A stretch of DNA of 51,159 nucleotides, from NCBI GenBank assembly GCA_964432155.1, contig CAYSMF010000014.1, positions 1 through 51,159 of the forward strand, in the 5' to 3' direction. The position numbers and the translations under genes were made by a program. Shown here piece after piece: positions 33,687 through 43,265 of the stretch (the stretch's first letter is position 1; every line of letters starts with the position of its first letter). The stretch is from UBA10438 sp964432155 (GTDB lineage: Bacteria > Bacteroidota > Ignavibacteria > Kapaibacteriales > Kapaibacteriaceae). Under the pieces are notes generated by a model. It searched no databases and was not told the origin of the DNA. It saw nothing but the letters and a program-made list of their open reading frames with translations.

Positions 33687-34394
33687 ATGAAAACTCATGT
33701 ACTTGCACTGATTTTGGGTCTTGCTCTTGCATGCTCTGCACAGGCTCAAACGTTTACGATCGACTGGGCAAAGCCAAACCCAATCAAGGGCACGCCAGAC
33801 GGTGGTACCGTGAAGCGCGACGGCACCGTCCGCAACTTGAACGACGCACCAAAAGAGCTCTACTTCTCGTACGATCTCAATGACCTGTCAATCGATCATA
33901 CAGCACAGCTGTGCATGACACTCTGCTGGGCGTTGTTCCCGGGACCAGGCGATGATCCATTCGAGCGCGAAGGACAGATTCTTGCAGCGAACGGAACACT
34001 TCCGATCTATGTCGACCTTACACCACGCGGCGCAGAAGGTACAAGCACGGTGCGCGTCACCCTGTTCGATAAGACAAATCAAGCTGAGCGTCTGAACTTT
34101 GATGTTGTGTTCGAAATCTCTCCGTCGAGCAGCGTTATCGATGCACAACGTGTTGGGGTTACGGTGAGCCCCCTGCCAGCTGCTGATCAGCTCACGCTTC
34201 GCGGTGACGCAATTGCCGCGCTCACAACACTTGGTCTTTACGACGCCTCAGGTTCGCTCGTGCGCTCCTTTGCTACTCCATCCTCAACGGTGACAACACT
34301 GCCGACGGCAGGCTTGGCCAATGGCACCTACCGTCTTGTCATGCGCACAGCCGCAGGCGAGCTCGTTGGCGCTCCGGTAGTGATCTCACGCTAA
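33687..34394 (+). CDS. Secreted protein with T9SS type A sorting domain
   Basis: A 235-residue protein with a signal peptide (MKTHVLALILGLALACSAQAQ), a beta-rich body of about 130 residues containing LCMTLCWALFPGPGDDP, and a C-terminal Por secretion domain (VTVSPLPAADQLTLRGD ... LGLYDASGSLVRSF ... LANGTYRLVMRTAAGE). The sorting domain directs export by the type IX system and surface attachment. The body looks like a small Ig-like sandwich; its role is unknown. It is followed 12 bp later by the DUF2723 gene. Confidence 0.85.
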   Translation: MKTHVLALILGLALACSAQAQTFTIDWAKPNPIKGTPDGGTVKRDGTVRNLNDAPKELYFSYDLNDLSIDHTAQLCMTLCWALFPGPGDDPFEREGQILAANGTLPIYVDLTPRGAEGTSTVRVTLFDKTNQAERLNFDVVFEISPSSSVIDAQRVGVTVSPLPAADQLTLRGDAIAALTTLGLYDASGSLVRSFATPSSTVTTLPTAGLANGTYRLVMRTAAGELVGAPVVISR

Positions 34395-34406
34395 GCTGTT
34401 CCGATC

Positions 34407-36293
34407 ATGATGTCGAGAGACGCAATCATCGCTACAGCACTGGGGTGTTGCATTGCCGTTCTCTACCTCGTTACCATTGCGCCCGGTGTACAGTACACCG
34501 ATAGCGGCGAGTTGGCGGCAGCATGTGTGACGTTTGGCGTTGCACACCCAACAGGGTATCCCCTGTTTACACTGCTCGGACATGTGTGGACATTACTGCC
34601 GTGGTCGTCACCCGTGTTCGGACTCAATGTGCTGGCAGCACTGCTGGTAGCAACGGGTGTTGCGCTCACCTACCTTGTTGCGCGCTCGCTGAGTGCGCGC
34701 ATTGCGCCTACACTTGCTGTACGTGCGCATGAGCTTATCGCCGCCGGCACGGGCCTTCTCATCGGTTGCAGCGCTACGGTGTGGGCACAAGCGACGTCGA
34801 TCGAAGTGTATGCGTTGAACTTTGTGCTCCTCGCCGCAACGCTTCTCGCAACGATGAAGAGCGTGCACCAGGATCCGAACAATCGATGGACGATGTTAGC
34901 CGGACTCATGTTTGGTCTGATGCTGACGAATCACGTTTCTTCGGTAACGCTTGCACCTGGACTACTTCTGCTGTGGCTTTCAGGAGATGAACCAATCTCG
35001 CAGCGTATCAAAGGATGGAAGCATCTTCTTGTGCCCGCAGTAGCAGCGCTCGCGCTCTACGCAATCCTTCCGATTCGTAGTGCGCAGGAGCCCCCTATCA
35101 ATTGGGGCATGGTGCATCGCGACATGCATGCGTTCCTCTATCATGTCAAGGGCAAGCAGTTTGGTGTGTGGCTTTACGAAAGCAAGGCTGCATTCAATAC
35201 AAACGTGCGTCTGTTCTGGAACTTGCTCACTGCGCAACTGCTGTGGGTTGGGCTTCTTCCGATGCTCGTTGGTGTGGTTGCGTTGCTCCGACACTCGCGC
35301 GTCATGGGGCTTGCATTGCTTGCGTTGATTGCAGGCAATCTTGGCATCTCACTTGGCTATGGCATTCCAGACATCGATGCGTACTTCATTCCGTCGCTCA
35401 CAATCTTAACGCTCCTTGCTGGCATCGGTATTGCCATGCTTGCACAGCGTCTGCGTGCGTCACTGCCTCTTGCTACAATCCCTGCGCTGCTCGCACTCGT
35501 CGTTGCAGGAACAACCTTCGCGAAGCAGGATCGCTCGCACCACGAGGCCGTGGATGGATACACTGATTGGGCGATGGCGAACATCGAACCACGTGCGGTG
35601 ATTCTCACGCGCCAGTGGGACTACCTGTGTTCGTCACTGTGGTATCGACAGCAAGCATTAGGGATGTACAACGACGTTGTCGTGATCGATAAAGAGTTGC
35701 TACGTCGCACGTGGTACGCCCCCTATCTCTTGCAGCGGTATCCGTCTGTCTTCACGCGCATCCAGCCAGTAGTTGACTCCTACATGGCGTACCTCGATGT
35801 GTTTGAACGCGAGCCTGAAAAGTTCGAGCTGGATCCTTCAAAGCTCGATCGTTCATTACGTGGTAAGATCGCCGAGCATCAACGAAACGTTCAGGCAATT
35901 CAAGAGCGTTTCGTTGCACTTATTGATGCGATTGTACGTGCCGACTCTACACGTCCGGTGTATGTAACAGCAGAGCTATTGAACGAACCCGAGCCACTGC
36001 TGCCGGAGTATCAGCGTATTCCTGCTGGACCGTTTGTGCGACTGATCCGCGATGGTCAACGTCAGCGCGAAAGCACAGAAGGTATCGAGCGCATGATGTC
36101 TGTGATATCGCAACCACAACAGCGACTCGACTCGACACTTCAAATGCTCACGCTGTCACAGATCGGCTCAAACGCCTTCTATCAACTTGATGGACGTCGA
36201 GATACAGCTGGATTCCGTCGCTATCGTTCGATAGCACAGCGCATTCAGCCAACGCATCCGATCACTCGTCAGCTTCAATCAGTTCTACCGTAG
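34407..36293 (+). CDS. DUF2723 multi-pass membrane protein (GT-C-like)
   Basis: A 628-residue protein with about ten membrane segments in its first 380 residues and a soluble C-terminal part. The N-terminal block APGVQYTDSGELAAACVTFG and VAHPTGYPLFTLLGHVW is the DUF2723 signature, with the acidic residues expected in the first periplasmic loop of GT-C glycosyltransferases. DUF2723 proteins of Bacteroidota are candidate protein O-mannosyltransferase-like enzymes, which would suit modification of secreted proteins such as the T9SS cargo encoded just upstream (inference). Either of two adjacent ATGs may start it. Confidence 0.88.
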   Translation: MMSRDAIIATALGCCIAVLYLVTIAPGVQYTDSGELAAACVTFGVAHPTGYPLFTLLGHVWTLLPWSSPVFGLNVLAALLVATGVALTYLVARSLSARIAPTLAVRAHELIAAGTGLLIGCSATVWAQATSIEVYALNFVLLAATLLATMKSVHQDPNNRWTMLAGLMFGLMLTNHVSSVTLAPGLLLLWLSGDEPISQRIKGWKHLLVPAVAALALYAILPIRSAQEPPINWGMVHRDMHAFLYHVKGKQFGVWLYESKAAFNTNVRLFWNLLTAQLLWVGLLPMLVGVVALLRHSRVMGLALLALIAGNLGISLGYGIPDIDAYFIPSLTILTLLAGIGIAMLAQRLRASLPLATIPALLALVVAGTTFAKQDRSHHEAVDGYTDWAMANIEPRAVILTRQWDYLCSSLWYRQQALGMYNDVVVIDKELLRRTWYAPYLLQRYPSVFTRIQPVVDSYMAYLDVFEREPEKFELDPSKLDRSLRGKIAEHQRNVQAIQERFVALIDAIVRADSTRPVYVTAELLNEPEPLLPEYQRIPAGPFVRLIRDGQRQRESTEGIERMMSVISQPQQRLDSTLQMLTLSQIGSNAFYQLDGRRDTAGFRRYRSIAQRIQPTHPITRQLQSVLP

Positions 36294-36302
36294 GGAGTTA
36301 CC

Positions 36303-37034
36303 ATGGAACCGTCGTATCTCGTGTTCGATCTTGAAACGGTCGGACTCCCTATCGATACGTTTGATGACGTGCAGCAAGAGTACCTGCTGCGCGGAACGGC
36401 AACTGATGAAGAGCGCGAGAAACGCATTGGCGAGTTCGCGTTAAGTCCGCTCACCGGTCGCATTGTGTGCATTGGCATGCAGATGGTAACACGTGAAGCA
36501 GACGGTTGGTCGTCGAAGCGCGTAGCGTATTCCGTCGACCCAACCATGACCGACGAGCAAGCAGTTCGTCACGAGGAGCTTCCGTCGGGAGCTGCATGGT
36601 ACTGCAGTTCTGAGCGCGTGATGCTTGAGAACTTCTGGAAGCTGCTCAATGCCCACCGAAACATCACACTCGTGTCGTTCAACGGACGAAACTTCGATGC
36701 CCCTTGGTTGATGCTGCGCAGTGCAACACTTGGTATTCGTCCATCAAAAAACCTGATGCAGGGCACCAAGTTTAATTACTCCGGCCACATCGATCTGCTT
36801 GATCAGCTGACATTCTTCCAGGGATCTGCATCCGGAGCTACACGTCGCTACAACTTCGATTTCTTCGCGAAGTCATTTGGTATCCGCTCGCCGAAAGCAG
36901 AAGGTGTTGATGGTTCCATGGTAAGCGAGCTGTTTGCAGATAACAACCACACCGATATCGCAGAATATTGTCTGCGCGACGTAGCGGCAACGTGGGAGCT
37001 CTTCTGCGCGTGGGATCAGCTGCTGCGCTTTTAA
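36303..37034 (+). CDS. DEDD-type 3'-5' exonuclease (DNA_pol_B_exo2 family)
   Basis: A 243-residue RNase H-fold exonuclease similar to the proofreading domain of B-family polymerases but stand-alone. Metal-binding acids are seen in YLVFDLETVGLP (Asp, Glu), SFNGRNFDAPWLMLRS (Asp) and YCLRDVAATWELF (Asp). ATG at 36303 has GGAG upstream. It probably acts in DNA repair or RNA processing. It converges with the BrkB gene; the ends overlap by 4 bp. Confidence 0.88.
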   Translation: MEPSYLVFDLETVGLPIDTFDDVQQEYLLRGTATDEEREKRIGEFALSPLTGRIVCIGMQMVTREADGWSSKRVAYSVDPTMTDEQAVRHEELPSGAAWYCSSERVMLENFWKLLNAHRNITLVSFNGRNFDAPWLMLRSATLGIRPSKNLMQGTKFNYSGHIDLLDQLTFFQGSASGATRRYNFDFFAKSFGIRSPKAEGVDGSMVSELFADNNHTDIAEYCLRDVAATWELFCAWDQLLRF

Positions 37035-37918
37035 GGAAGCGGAATCGGCTTCTTTGTGCGATACGCGTGAATAAACTGCGCGAGTTCAGCCGAGAGCAAG
37101 AACACAAACGCGGAGTAGTACAGCCACAGCGCAAACGATGCGAGAGCTACGTATCCTCCGTAGAACGCACTGAAGTTTGTTGCGCTGTTCACGTACCACG
37201 AGAAGAGCACGCGTGCTACTTCCCATAGAACGACGGCAAGAATGGTGCTCATGATCACAATCGCGCGTGGCAGCCTTCCGTTTGGCACGATGCGATAGAG
37301 TACCATAAACACAATCGCCGTCGACAAGAGCGATGCCGCAGCGAGGATGAATCCCGATGCGAAGGCGTTGAGAGGATCGGGAAGAATACCCATCCACAAC
37401 GACTGTGTGATTGTGAGCAAGGGGCTCAGCAACGTCACGATAAGAATCAAGATTGCCGACACAATCGTCAGGAACATGTCTTTCAGTCGATACCAGAGAA
37501 AGATCTTCGGTGTCGGAATATGAAAGATGGCATTGAGTCCTGTTCGTAGCGAACTGAACAATGTGGAGGCCAGCCACAGCAGAGCAACACCGGCGATCCA
37601 GCCTGTGAGTGTGCCGTAGTTGAACACAACGCCTACCTCGCCCACGATTGACGAGATCAGGCCTGTTGCTTTCGTGTTTTGCGGCAGGAAGCTCGTCAGG
37701 AGCTGTTTCACGGCCTCTTTCGTCGTTGATTCCTCGATCACACCGCTCACGATCGACAGCACCAGGATCACCAGCGGGATGGTGCAGAGCAACAGGTTGA
37801 AGGCAATTCCTGACGCGAGCAGGAAGATGTGTCGTCGGTCGGTGATATCGACAAACTCGTAGGCAACAGCATACGCCTTGCGAATTCGGGACCAGACGGA
37901 CGTAAGAAGAGGAGACAT
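37031..37918 (-). CDS. YihY/BrkB-family inner-membrane protein
   Basis: A 295-residue protein with about six membrane helices and the family pattern (HIFLLASGIAFNLLLCTIPLVILVLS; TGWIAGVALLWLASTLFSSLRTGLNAIFH; FSAFYGGYVALASFALWLYYSAFVFLLSAELA). It was formerly called ribonuclease BN in error; the true function is unknown, possibly transport. ATG at 37918 follows a TAGTTTTG box by 5 nt and fits the family start; ATG at 37945 upstream is unlikely because it would include the promoter. Confidence 0.92.
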   Translation of the reverse strand: MSPLLTSVWSRIRKAYAVAYEFVDITDRRHIFLLASGIAFNLLLCTIPLVILVLSIVSGVIEESTTKEAVKQLLTSFLPQNTKATGLISSIVGEVGVVFNYGTLTGWIAGVALLWLASTLFSSLRTGLNAIFHIPTPKIFLWYRLKDMFLTIVSAILILIVTLLSPLLTITQSLWMGILPDPLNAFASGFILAAASLLSTAIVFMVLYRIVPNGRLPRAIVIMSTILAVVLWEVARVLFSWYVNSATNFSAFYGGYVALASFALWLYYSAFVFLLSAELAQFIHAYRTKKPIPLP

Positions 37919-37923
37919 GTGTC

Positions 37924-37952
37924 CAAAACTACGGCGTTCGGGCATAGTTTTG
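37924..37952. promoter_or_regulatory. Divergent pair of TAGTTTTG -7 boxes
   Basis: The octamer TAGTTTTG occurs on the minus strand at 37924-37931 (5 nt before the BrkB ATG) and on the plus strand at 37945-37952 (4 nt before the Ig-like lipoprotein ATG). The whole intergenic region is 38 bp. Both genes would be transcribed from their first base. Confidence 0.55.
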
Positions 37953-37956
37953 CGCA

Positions 37957-39660
37957 ATGAAATCTCTTCCCGGTCGATACATCGCACACACGTTGGGCTT
38001 CCTTGCCACCGTGTTGCTTGTTGGGTGTGCAATGAAGGTGGCGCCCACGGGAGGACCACGCGATACTGAAGCTGCAGTAGTCATCGAGACCGAGCCACGG
38101 AGTGGCGCAACGAATGTTGCGAATCCAACGGTGCGATTTACGTTCGACGATTACGTTGATCGATCGGTACGTAACGCTATCACGGTTCTCCCCGCCGTGC
38201 GCTTTCAAACGGCGTATGCAGGTGACGAGCTCGAGATTACGTTCGTCGATGAACTCGCGCAGAACACAACGTATACCGTGACACTCGGCACAACATGGAC
38301 CGACGTACGTGGCAACACACCTACGCAGTCATACACAATTGCCTTCTCCACGGGATCGACCATCGACTCGGGTGTGATTGCTGGCAAGGTGTACGGCGCT
38401 TCGCTCGCGTCCGTATCTGTGTTCTGCTACACGCAGCAACAATTTGATTCAGCAGGGTTCTCTCCATCGTCATTCCGACCGTTGTACTACCAATCGCTCG
38501 GAACAACTGGTGCGTTCGCGATTCGAGGTCTTGCCGATGGTCGATATCGCGTACTCGCCGTGCGCGATGAGAATCGCAATTCGCTACTCGATGGAACAGA
38601 AGAATTCTGCGTAGCTCCGCGTGATATCGTTGTGTCGCAAGGTCGGAGCGAGGATCTTCAACTGCTGCTTGGTGCGCCCCTTGACTCAACGGGTCCGATC
38701 GTGCAGCGCATTCGTGCAGTAACACAGCACACGCTCTCGCTGCAGCTCTCGGAAGCATCATCGTATCTGGATAGGTCGCAACCCATCATTATTGAGTCGG
38801 GTACGATGCGCGACACCGCGCAGGCGGTATGGTTGGAGACGATTCCAAGTGATAAGGCGCGTGTTCGCTTCAAGAATGTTGTCGACACGGTGCGGTACAC
38901 GGTCGATGTGCCACGTGGCTTCTTTCGTGATTCGCTCAATCAGGCATCGGTGTCTACATCAGCGTCCAAGCTCGAGGATCGTCAAGTGCGCGGCGTTGTC
39001 TACCCTGATACATCGCAGGTGCAGCTCGGCAAGCGATCCCCTGCCGATAGTGCACAGGATCTTGGACTCAGCGATCCGATCATCGTCACCGTATCGCAGC
39101 CCGTTGATACGCTTGCAGCGCGTTTGGAGATATGGCATACCTCCGAGCGAGGCGCGCAGAGCATCCGTGCAGCGTGGCTTGACCCAACAACACTCGCCAT
39201 CACACCAACGTCGCCACGTGTGCCGCTTACATGGTACAGTACCGAGATTGGTCTCCGCAACGTAGCAGCGCTCAATGGTACTCGCATCGCCGATACCACA
39301 CTCCGTATCGCACATCGAACACCGCAGCGCGCAGCAGAGCCTGGTACGATTCGCGGACGTGTCGTTGATTCGTTGGTGCAGGTGGCAGCAGACGCTAAGC
39401 TTGTCATCCGCCTGCTCAACGATAAGCGTCAGGTTGTTCATACACAGAATATTGATGCATCACGAATGCTCGTGTTTGATGGTGTACCACCTGGCACCTA
39501 TTCGATTGATGTCTTCGACGACCGTAATGGCAACGGACGGTACGACCACGGCATTATATCACCTTGGACTGCCGGCGAACCGTGGTGGCCAACATCGACT
39601 ACTGTGCCTGTGCGGGCACGATGGGTTGTTGAAGATCTCCGTGTTGTGATCGGACTGTAA
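37957..39660 (+). CDS. Ig-like (Big_5) lipoprotein
   Basis: A 567-residue lipoprotein with signal MKSLPGRYIAHTLGFLATVL, lipobox LVGC (Cys24) and the characteristic following segment APTGGPRDTEAA seen in many Bacteroidota lipoproteins. A Big_5/SbsA-type Ig-like domain follows (EPRSGATNVANPTVRFTFDD ... YTVTLGTTWTDVRGN). A carboxypeptidase-regulatory-like fold occurs in the middle (GLADGRYRVLAVRDENRN) and again at the end (GVPPGTYSIDVFDDRNGNG). It is probably a surface or periplasmic structural protein; no catalytic motif is seen. Confidence 0.85.
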   Translation: MKSLPGRYIAHTLGFLATVLLVGCAMKVAPTGGPRDTEAAVVIETEPRSGATNVANPTVRFTFDDYVDRSVRNAITVLPAVRFQTAYAGDELEITFVDELAQNTTYTVTLGTTWTDVRGNTPTQSYTIAFSTGSTIDSGVIAGKVYGASLASVSVFCYTQQQFDSAGFSPSSFRPLYYQSLGTTGAFAIRGLADGRYRVLAVRDENRNSLLDGTEEFCVAPRDIVVSQGRSEDLQLLLGAPLDSTGPIVQRIRAVTQHTLSLQLSEASSYLDRSQPIIIESGTMRDTAQAVWLETIPSDKARVRFKNVVDTVRYTVDVPRGFFRDSLNQASVSTSASKLEDRQVRGVVYPDTSQVQLGKRSPADSAQDLGLSDPIIVTVSQPVDTLAARLEIWHTSERGAQSIRAAWLDPTTLAITPTSPRVPLTWYSTEIGLRNVAALNGTRIADTTLRIAHRTPQRAAEPGTIRGRVVDSLVQVAADAKLVIRLLNDKRQVVHTQNIDASRMLVFDGVPPGTYSIDVFDDRNGNGRYDHGIISPWTAGEPWWPTSTTVPVRARWVVEDLRVVIGL

Positions 39661-39677
39661 CCACTGTTACCAAACCG

Positions 39678-39685
39678 TATCTTTG
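39678..39685 (+). promoter_or_regulatory. -7 box of the sugar dehydrogenase gene (TATCTTTG)
   Basis: An exact TAnnTTTG match lies 40 nt before the ATG at 39726. Confidence 0.5.
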
Positions 39686-39725
39686 CGGTTACATCGACAC
39701 ATCGTTACAGTGGTACAGGTTCTAC

Positions 39726-41723
39726 ATGCTTCGTCGCTTACTCCTCGCAGGCGCTCTGGTTTTCGCTCTCGGTTCGGTATCAGCACAAGTTGACTTTACG
39801 GCGCGGCCAGTTGTGTCGAATCTCCACATCCCATGGGATATGGTGGAGGGTCCGGGAGGATACATCTGGTATACAGAACGAATCGGCATTATCTCGAAGG
39901 TACACCCCGATACCGGCGTGGTTGATACGTTGCTCGACATGCGTGATGGCGTTTCGAACATCGTCGAGATCGGACTACTGGGCATGGCCCTCCATCCAGC
40001 GTTTGAGACAGAGCCATATGTGTACGCTGCATACGCCGTGCGTGACAACGAGGATTGGGTAAAGCGCGTCACACGGTGGAAGTACAACGGAAGTAAGCTC
40101 GTTGAACCTGAGATCATTTATGAGTTGCGTCCAGCACAGCAGTGGCATCAGGGCTGTCGCATCCTGATTCTCCCAGACAACACCATGATGTTCACCAATG
40201 GTGATCAGCCTGCGCCCGACAGCACCTATAGCCTGACGTCAGAGATTGGGAAGACGATTCGTATCAATCTCGATGGAACGATTCCTGCCGACAATCCATA
40301 TCCGGGCAGTCGCATTTGGTCGATCGGACACCGTAATCCGCAAGGAATCTGTCGTACCTCGAAGGGCGCGATCTATGTATCGGAACACGGCGATAACACC
40401 GAGGACGAAATCAACCTCATTGTTAAGGCCGCCAACTACGGTTGGCCAAAGATCGAGGGCAAGATCGATAAACCTTCAGAGGAAGCGTTCAACGCACAAA
40501 CACCAACTCTTGAGCCTGCATGGTCCACTGGTAACTTCACACTCGCACCAGCAGGCATCGAATACTACGAGCACGATCGATATCCGGCTCTCAAGGGTAA
40601 GCTCATTTCGACATACTTGAAGGGGGCTCGCCTTCTCGTGCACGATCTTAACGACGATCACACGCGCATCACTGCAACGCGAGCGATGCTACTACATCGC
40701 TATGGTCGCATTCGCGACGTTCTCATTACATCTACTGGTCGACTGTTTGTTTGCACTGGAAACGTAGGCATGCGCAACATCGAGCCCTTCCCGAAGGCTA
40801 CAGACGATGTACTCGTCGAGCTTCTTCCTGTATGGGATGCTGTCGAGCCACGCGTGCGCCCACTTCGTGATACCGTCGTGATGCGTGCTAATCCAGGCGA
40901 CACTCTTCGTACAGCGATCCAGTTCTGCAGCGATGGTACGCCTGCGAACTACACACGATTCTTTACGAATCCAGGGAACATCTTCGAACAGCGCTTCTGG
41001 CAAGATGGCGCATCAACAGAAGACACATCATGTTACTGGTTCCGTGTGCACTTCATGCCGCAGACGGAGTATCCGTACACATCGCAGGCGAGCGTGTACT
41101 ATCCAGGCGCTGATGGTTCGGAGCAGAGCACAAGTTCGACGCTGGTCGGACTTCCGATTCGCGGTCTTGCGCATCCAACACACGATACAACAAACATCAG
41201 CAAGTCAGTCGATGCATTCGCGGTCACGAACATTGGTCTCGAATCCGTGCTGATCAACAACGTAGACATCTCGCCTGCCGGAATGGTCGCTGTTGAATCA
41301 TCGCAGTTCCCTCTTTCAGTAGGAGCTGGAGAGACACGACCTATCTATGTGCGACTGCTTGTTGACCGTTCAACGATCATGGACAGTGTGTTCAGCGCGA
41401 CGCTCGTCACCAACGGTATTCAATCGCGCATGGCGCATTTGCGCATAGCAGCAACCTCGAGTGTAGGCAGCGACGATCGTCCATTTGTTATTGCTCCGAA
41501 TCCTGTCCAGAACGCTGTTCGCTTTCAGTTCCCGGCTCCAGGACGCCGAACAGTACGCATCGTAGATGCGCGTGGTAAGTTGGCATACCTCACAACAACG
41601 GAGCAGCGCGAACTGGTTGTGCCCGTATCAGCTCTCGGCGATGGTGCCGCTATTGGCATGTACTCGGTTGCAGTAGTCGACGCTACCGGAACACACACCT
41701 CAAGCTTCATCGTGACGCCGTAA
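39726..41723 (+). CDS. Secreted glucose/sorbosone dehydrogenase-like protein with T9SS domain
   Basis: A 665-residue protein with a signal peptide (MLRRLLLAGALVFALGSVSAQ). An N-terminal GSDH beta-propeller of about 350 residues carries family motifs (HIPWDMVEGPGGYIWYTER, IGHRNPQGI, SEHGDNTEDEINLI, NYGWPKIEG). Then come an Ig-like/ASPM-type middle part and a C-terminal Por sorting domain (FVIAPNPVQNAVRFQFPAPG ... VRIVDARGKLAYL). Soluble GSDH enzymes use PQQ to oxidise sugars, but whether this one is active or only a binding propeller cannot be told. T9SS export would place it on the cell surface. Confidence 0.88.
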   Translation: MLRRLLLAGALVFALGSVSAQVDFTARPVVSNLHIPWDMVEGPGGYIWYTERIGIISKVHPDTGVVDTLLDMRDGVSNIVEIGLLGMALHPAFETEPYVYAAYAVRDNEDWVKRVTRWKYNGSKLVEPEIIYELRPAQQWHQGCRILILPDNTMMFTNGDQPAPDSTYSLTSEIGKTIRINLDGTIPADNPYPGSRIWSIGHRNPQGICRTSKGAIYVSEHGDNTEDEINLIVKAANYGWPKIEGKIDKPSEEAFNAQTPTLEPAWSTGNFTLAPAGIEYYEHDRYPALKGKLISTYLKGARLLVHDLNDDHTRITATRAMLLHRYGRIRDVLITSTGRLFVCTGNVGMRNIEPFPKATDDVLVELLPVWDAVEPRVRPLRDTVVMRANPGDTLRTAIQFCSDGTPANYTRFFTNPGNIFEQRFWQDGASTEDTSCYWFRVHFMPQTEYPYTSQASVYYPGADGSEQSTSSTLVGLPIRGLAHPTHDTTNISKSVDAFAVTNIGLESVLINNVDISPAGMVAVESSQFPLSVGAGETRPIYVRLLVDRSTIMDSVFSATLVTNGIQSRMAHLRIAATSSVGSDDRPFVIAPNPVQNAVRFQFPAPGRRTVRIVDARGKLAYLTTTEQRELVVPVSALGDGAAIGMYSVAVVDATGTHTSSFIVTP

Positions 41724-41727
41724 TTTG
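41721..41727 (+). promoter_or_regulatory. Putative -7 box of pdxB (TAATTTG)
   Basis: TAATTTG, a one-base-shortened form of the consensus, uses the TAA stop of the preceding gene and ends 5 nt before the pdxB ATG. The same heptamer at the same distance precedes the phosphohexomutase gene. Confidence 0.4.
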
Positions 41728-41732
41728 GCGTC

Positions 41733-42710
41733 ATGATTCTTGTTGACGCACAGATACCAGGTCTCGTCGCTGCGCTTTCGTCGCACCACGATGTACTCGC
41801 CGTCGACGGATGTTCCATTACGAACGATCTGTTGCGCAGCTCTGGTGCGACAACGCTTATCATTCGCTCGGTCACACGCGTTAATGCTACACTTCTCGCA
41901 GGCACATCGGTTACCTGCGTTGCAACGGCGACAGCTGGCATCGACCATATCGATGTTGATGCGCTCACGCGCAGCAACGTTCGTTTGATCAGCGCCGCTG
42001 GCTGCAACGCACAGGCAGTCGCAGAGTACGTGCTCGATTGGATCGACGAGCTCCGTCCGACCGGTACGCATACGATCGGCATCATCGGCTACGGCAACGT
42101 AGGCTCACGTCTCGCACGCTATGCGCGGATGCGCGGTATGCGCATTCTCGTGAACGACCCTCCGCTCGCTGATGCAGGGTTTGCATTCCCCTCGTGGGTT
42201 ACTCCGGTAACGCTGCACGAACTCGTCCAGCAGTCAACGATAGTATCTGTGCATGTTCCATACGTTGATGTCGGATCGTACCCGACGCGTAACCTGCTTA
42301 CGGAGGATCTGATTGATCAGTGCAAGCTCAATGCGCTTGTGATCAATAGCGCACGTGGCGGGATAGTTGATGAGGCGGCACTTGTTCGACGTGTGAAGAA
42401 TGGCGAGCTCAGCGCTGTTCTTGATGTGTTCACCAATGAGCCTACGATCGACCCGCAGGTGCTCGACCATCTCCCCTATTGCACGCCACACATTGCAGGT
42501 TACACGTATCAAGCCAAGTGGCGGGGCGCACAGATGATTCTCGATGCGCTTGGGCTTGAGCACACACCGCTGCAGCCAGACATTCCTGCAGACGATGGCA
42601 GGCCCTACGTTTACCCACGCGTCACGCGCTCTACGGTGCGCTGTGATGCAGACTTCGAATCTCTTCGTACGTTAACACCTCTGCGTCACGAGCGACGTCC
42701 ACTCCCATAA
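41733..42710 (+). CDS. pdxB: Erythronate-4-phosphate dehydrogenase
   Basis: A 325-residue D-isomer-specific 2-hydroxyacid dehydrogenase of the PdxB type, which oxidises 4-phosphoerythronate in the DXP-independent branch of pyridoxal phosphate synthesis. Motifs are ATATAGIDHIDVD, SAAGCNAQAVAEYVLDW, the Rossmann IGIIGYGNVGSRLA, NSARGGIVDEAAL, and CTPHIAGYTYQAKWRG, the last pattern being typical of PdxB. It is slightly shorter than E. coli PdxB because the C-terminal dimerisation region is reduced. It lies 13 bp upstream of rfbC. Confidence 0.88.
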   Translation: MILVDAQIPGLVAALSSHHDVLAVDGCSITNDLLRSSGATTLIIRSVTRVNATLLAGTSVTCVATATAGIDHIDVDALTRSNVRLISAAGCNAQAVAEYVLDWIDELRPTGTHTIGIIGYGNVGSRLARYARMRGMRILVNDPPLADAGFAFPSWVTPVTLHELVQQSTIVSVHVPYVDVGSYPTRNLLTEDLIDQCKLNALVINSARGGIVDEAALVRRVKNGELSAVLDVFTNEPTIDPQVLDHLPYCTPHIAGYTYQAKWRGAQMILDALGLEHTPLQPDIPADDGRPYVYPRVTRSTVRCDADFESLRTLTPLRHERRPLP

Positions 42711-42723
42711 CTGGAAGACTGCA

Positions 42724-43260
42724 ATGCCACTCATGCTTGAAGAAGTCATCTTCGACGCTGTCATGATTCTTCGTCCTGAGCGCTTCACGGATGAACGCGG
42801 GTATTTCGAGGAAACATATCGCGCCGACTTCTGTCTGCGCCATGGCATCCCAACAGACTTCGTGCAGGACAATCATTCACGATCACAGCGTGGCGTGATA
42901 CGGGGCATGCACTTCCAAGTAGACGAACCCATGGGTAAGATGCTGCGCGTCGTGCGTGGCCAGATTCAGCTCGTCGAGATCGACGTACGCAAGGGATCAC
43001 CGACGTACGGCAATCACGTCTCAATCGATGTGTCGGAAACGAACGGACGTGTAGTGTGGATCCCGCCGGGGTTTGCCAACGGCTTTGCTGTGCTCAGCGA
43101 TGAAGCCGACGTATCGTACAAGTGCACAGCGCTCTACAACCCATCTGGCGAGCGCAGCGTAAACCCACTCGATCCAACACTTGGCATACGATGGCTCGTC
43201 GACGATCCGATTCTCAGCGAGAAGGATCGCAACGCACCACATCTTGACAGATCCGTCTAG
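42724..43260 (+). CDS. rfbC: dTDP-4-dehydrorhamnose 3,5-epimerase
   Basis: A 178-residue cupin epimerase (RmlC) in dTDP-L-rhamnose synthesis. Catalytic motif RGMHFQ is present, with FEETYRADFC upstream and WIPPGFANGFAVLSD downstream, then YNPSGERSVNPLDPTLGI. No rfbA, rfbB or rfbD is nearby, so the pathway is split across the genome. It sits behind pdxB on the same strand and converges with the phosphohexomutase gene, 5 bp between stops. Confidence 0.94.
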   Translation: MPLMLEEVIFDAVMILRPERFTDERGYFEETYRADFCLRHGIPTDFVQDNHSRSQRGVIRGMHFQVDEPMGKMLRVVRGQIQLVEIDVRKGSPTYGNHVSIDVSETNGRVVWIPPGFANGFAVLSDEADVSYKCTALYNPSGERSVNPLDPTLGIRWLVDDPILSEKDRNAPHLDRSV

Positions 43261-43265
43261 TACTG

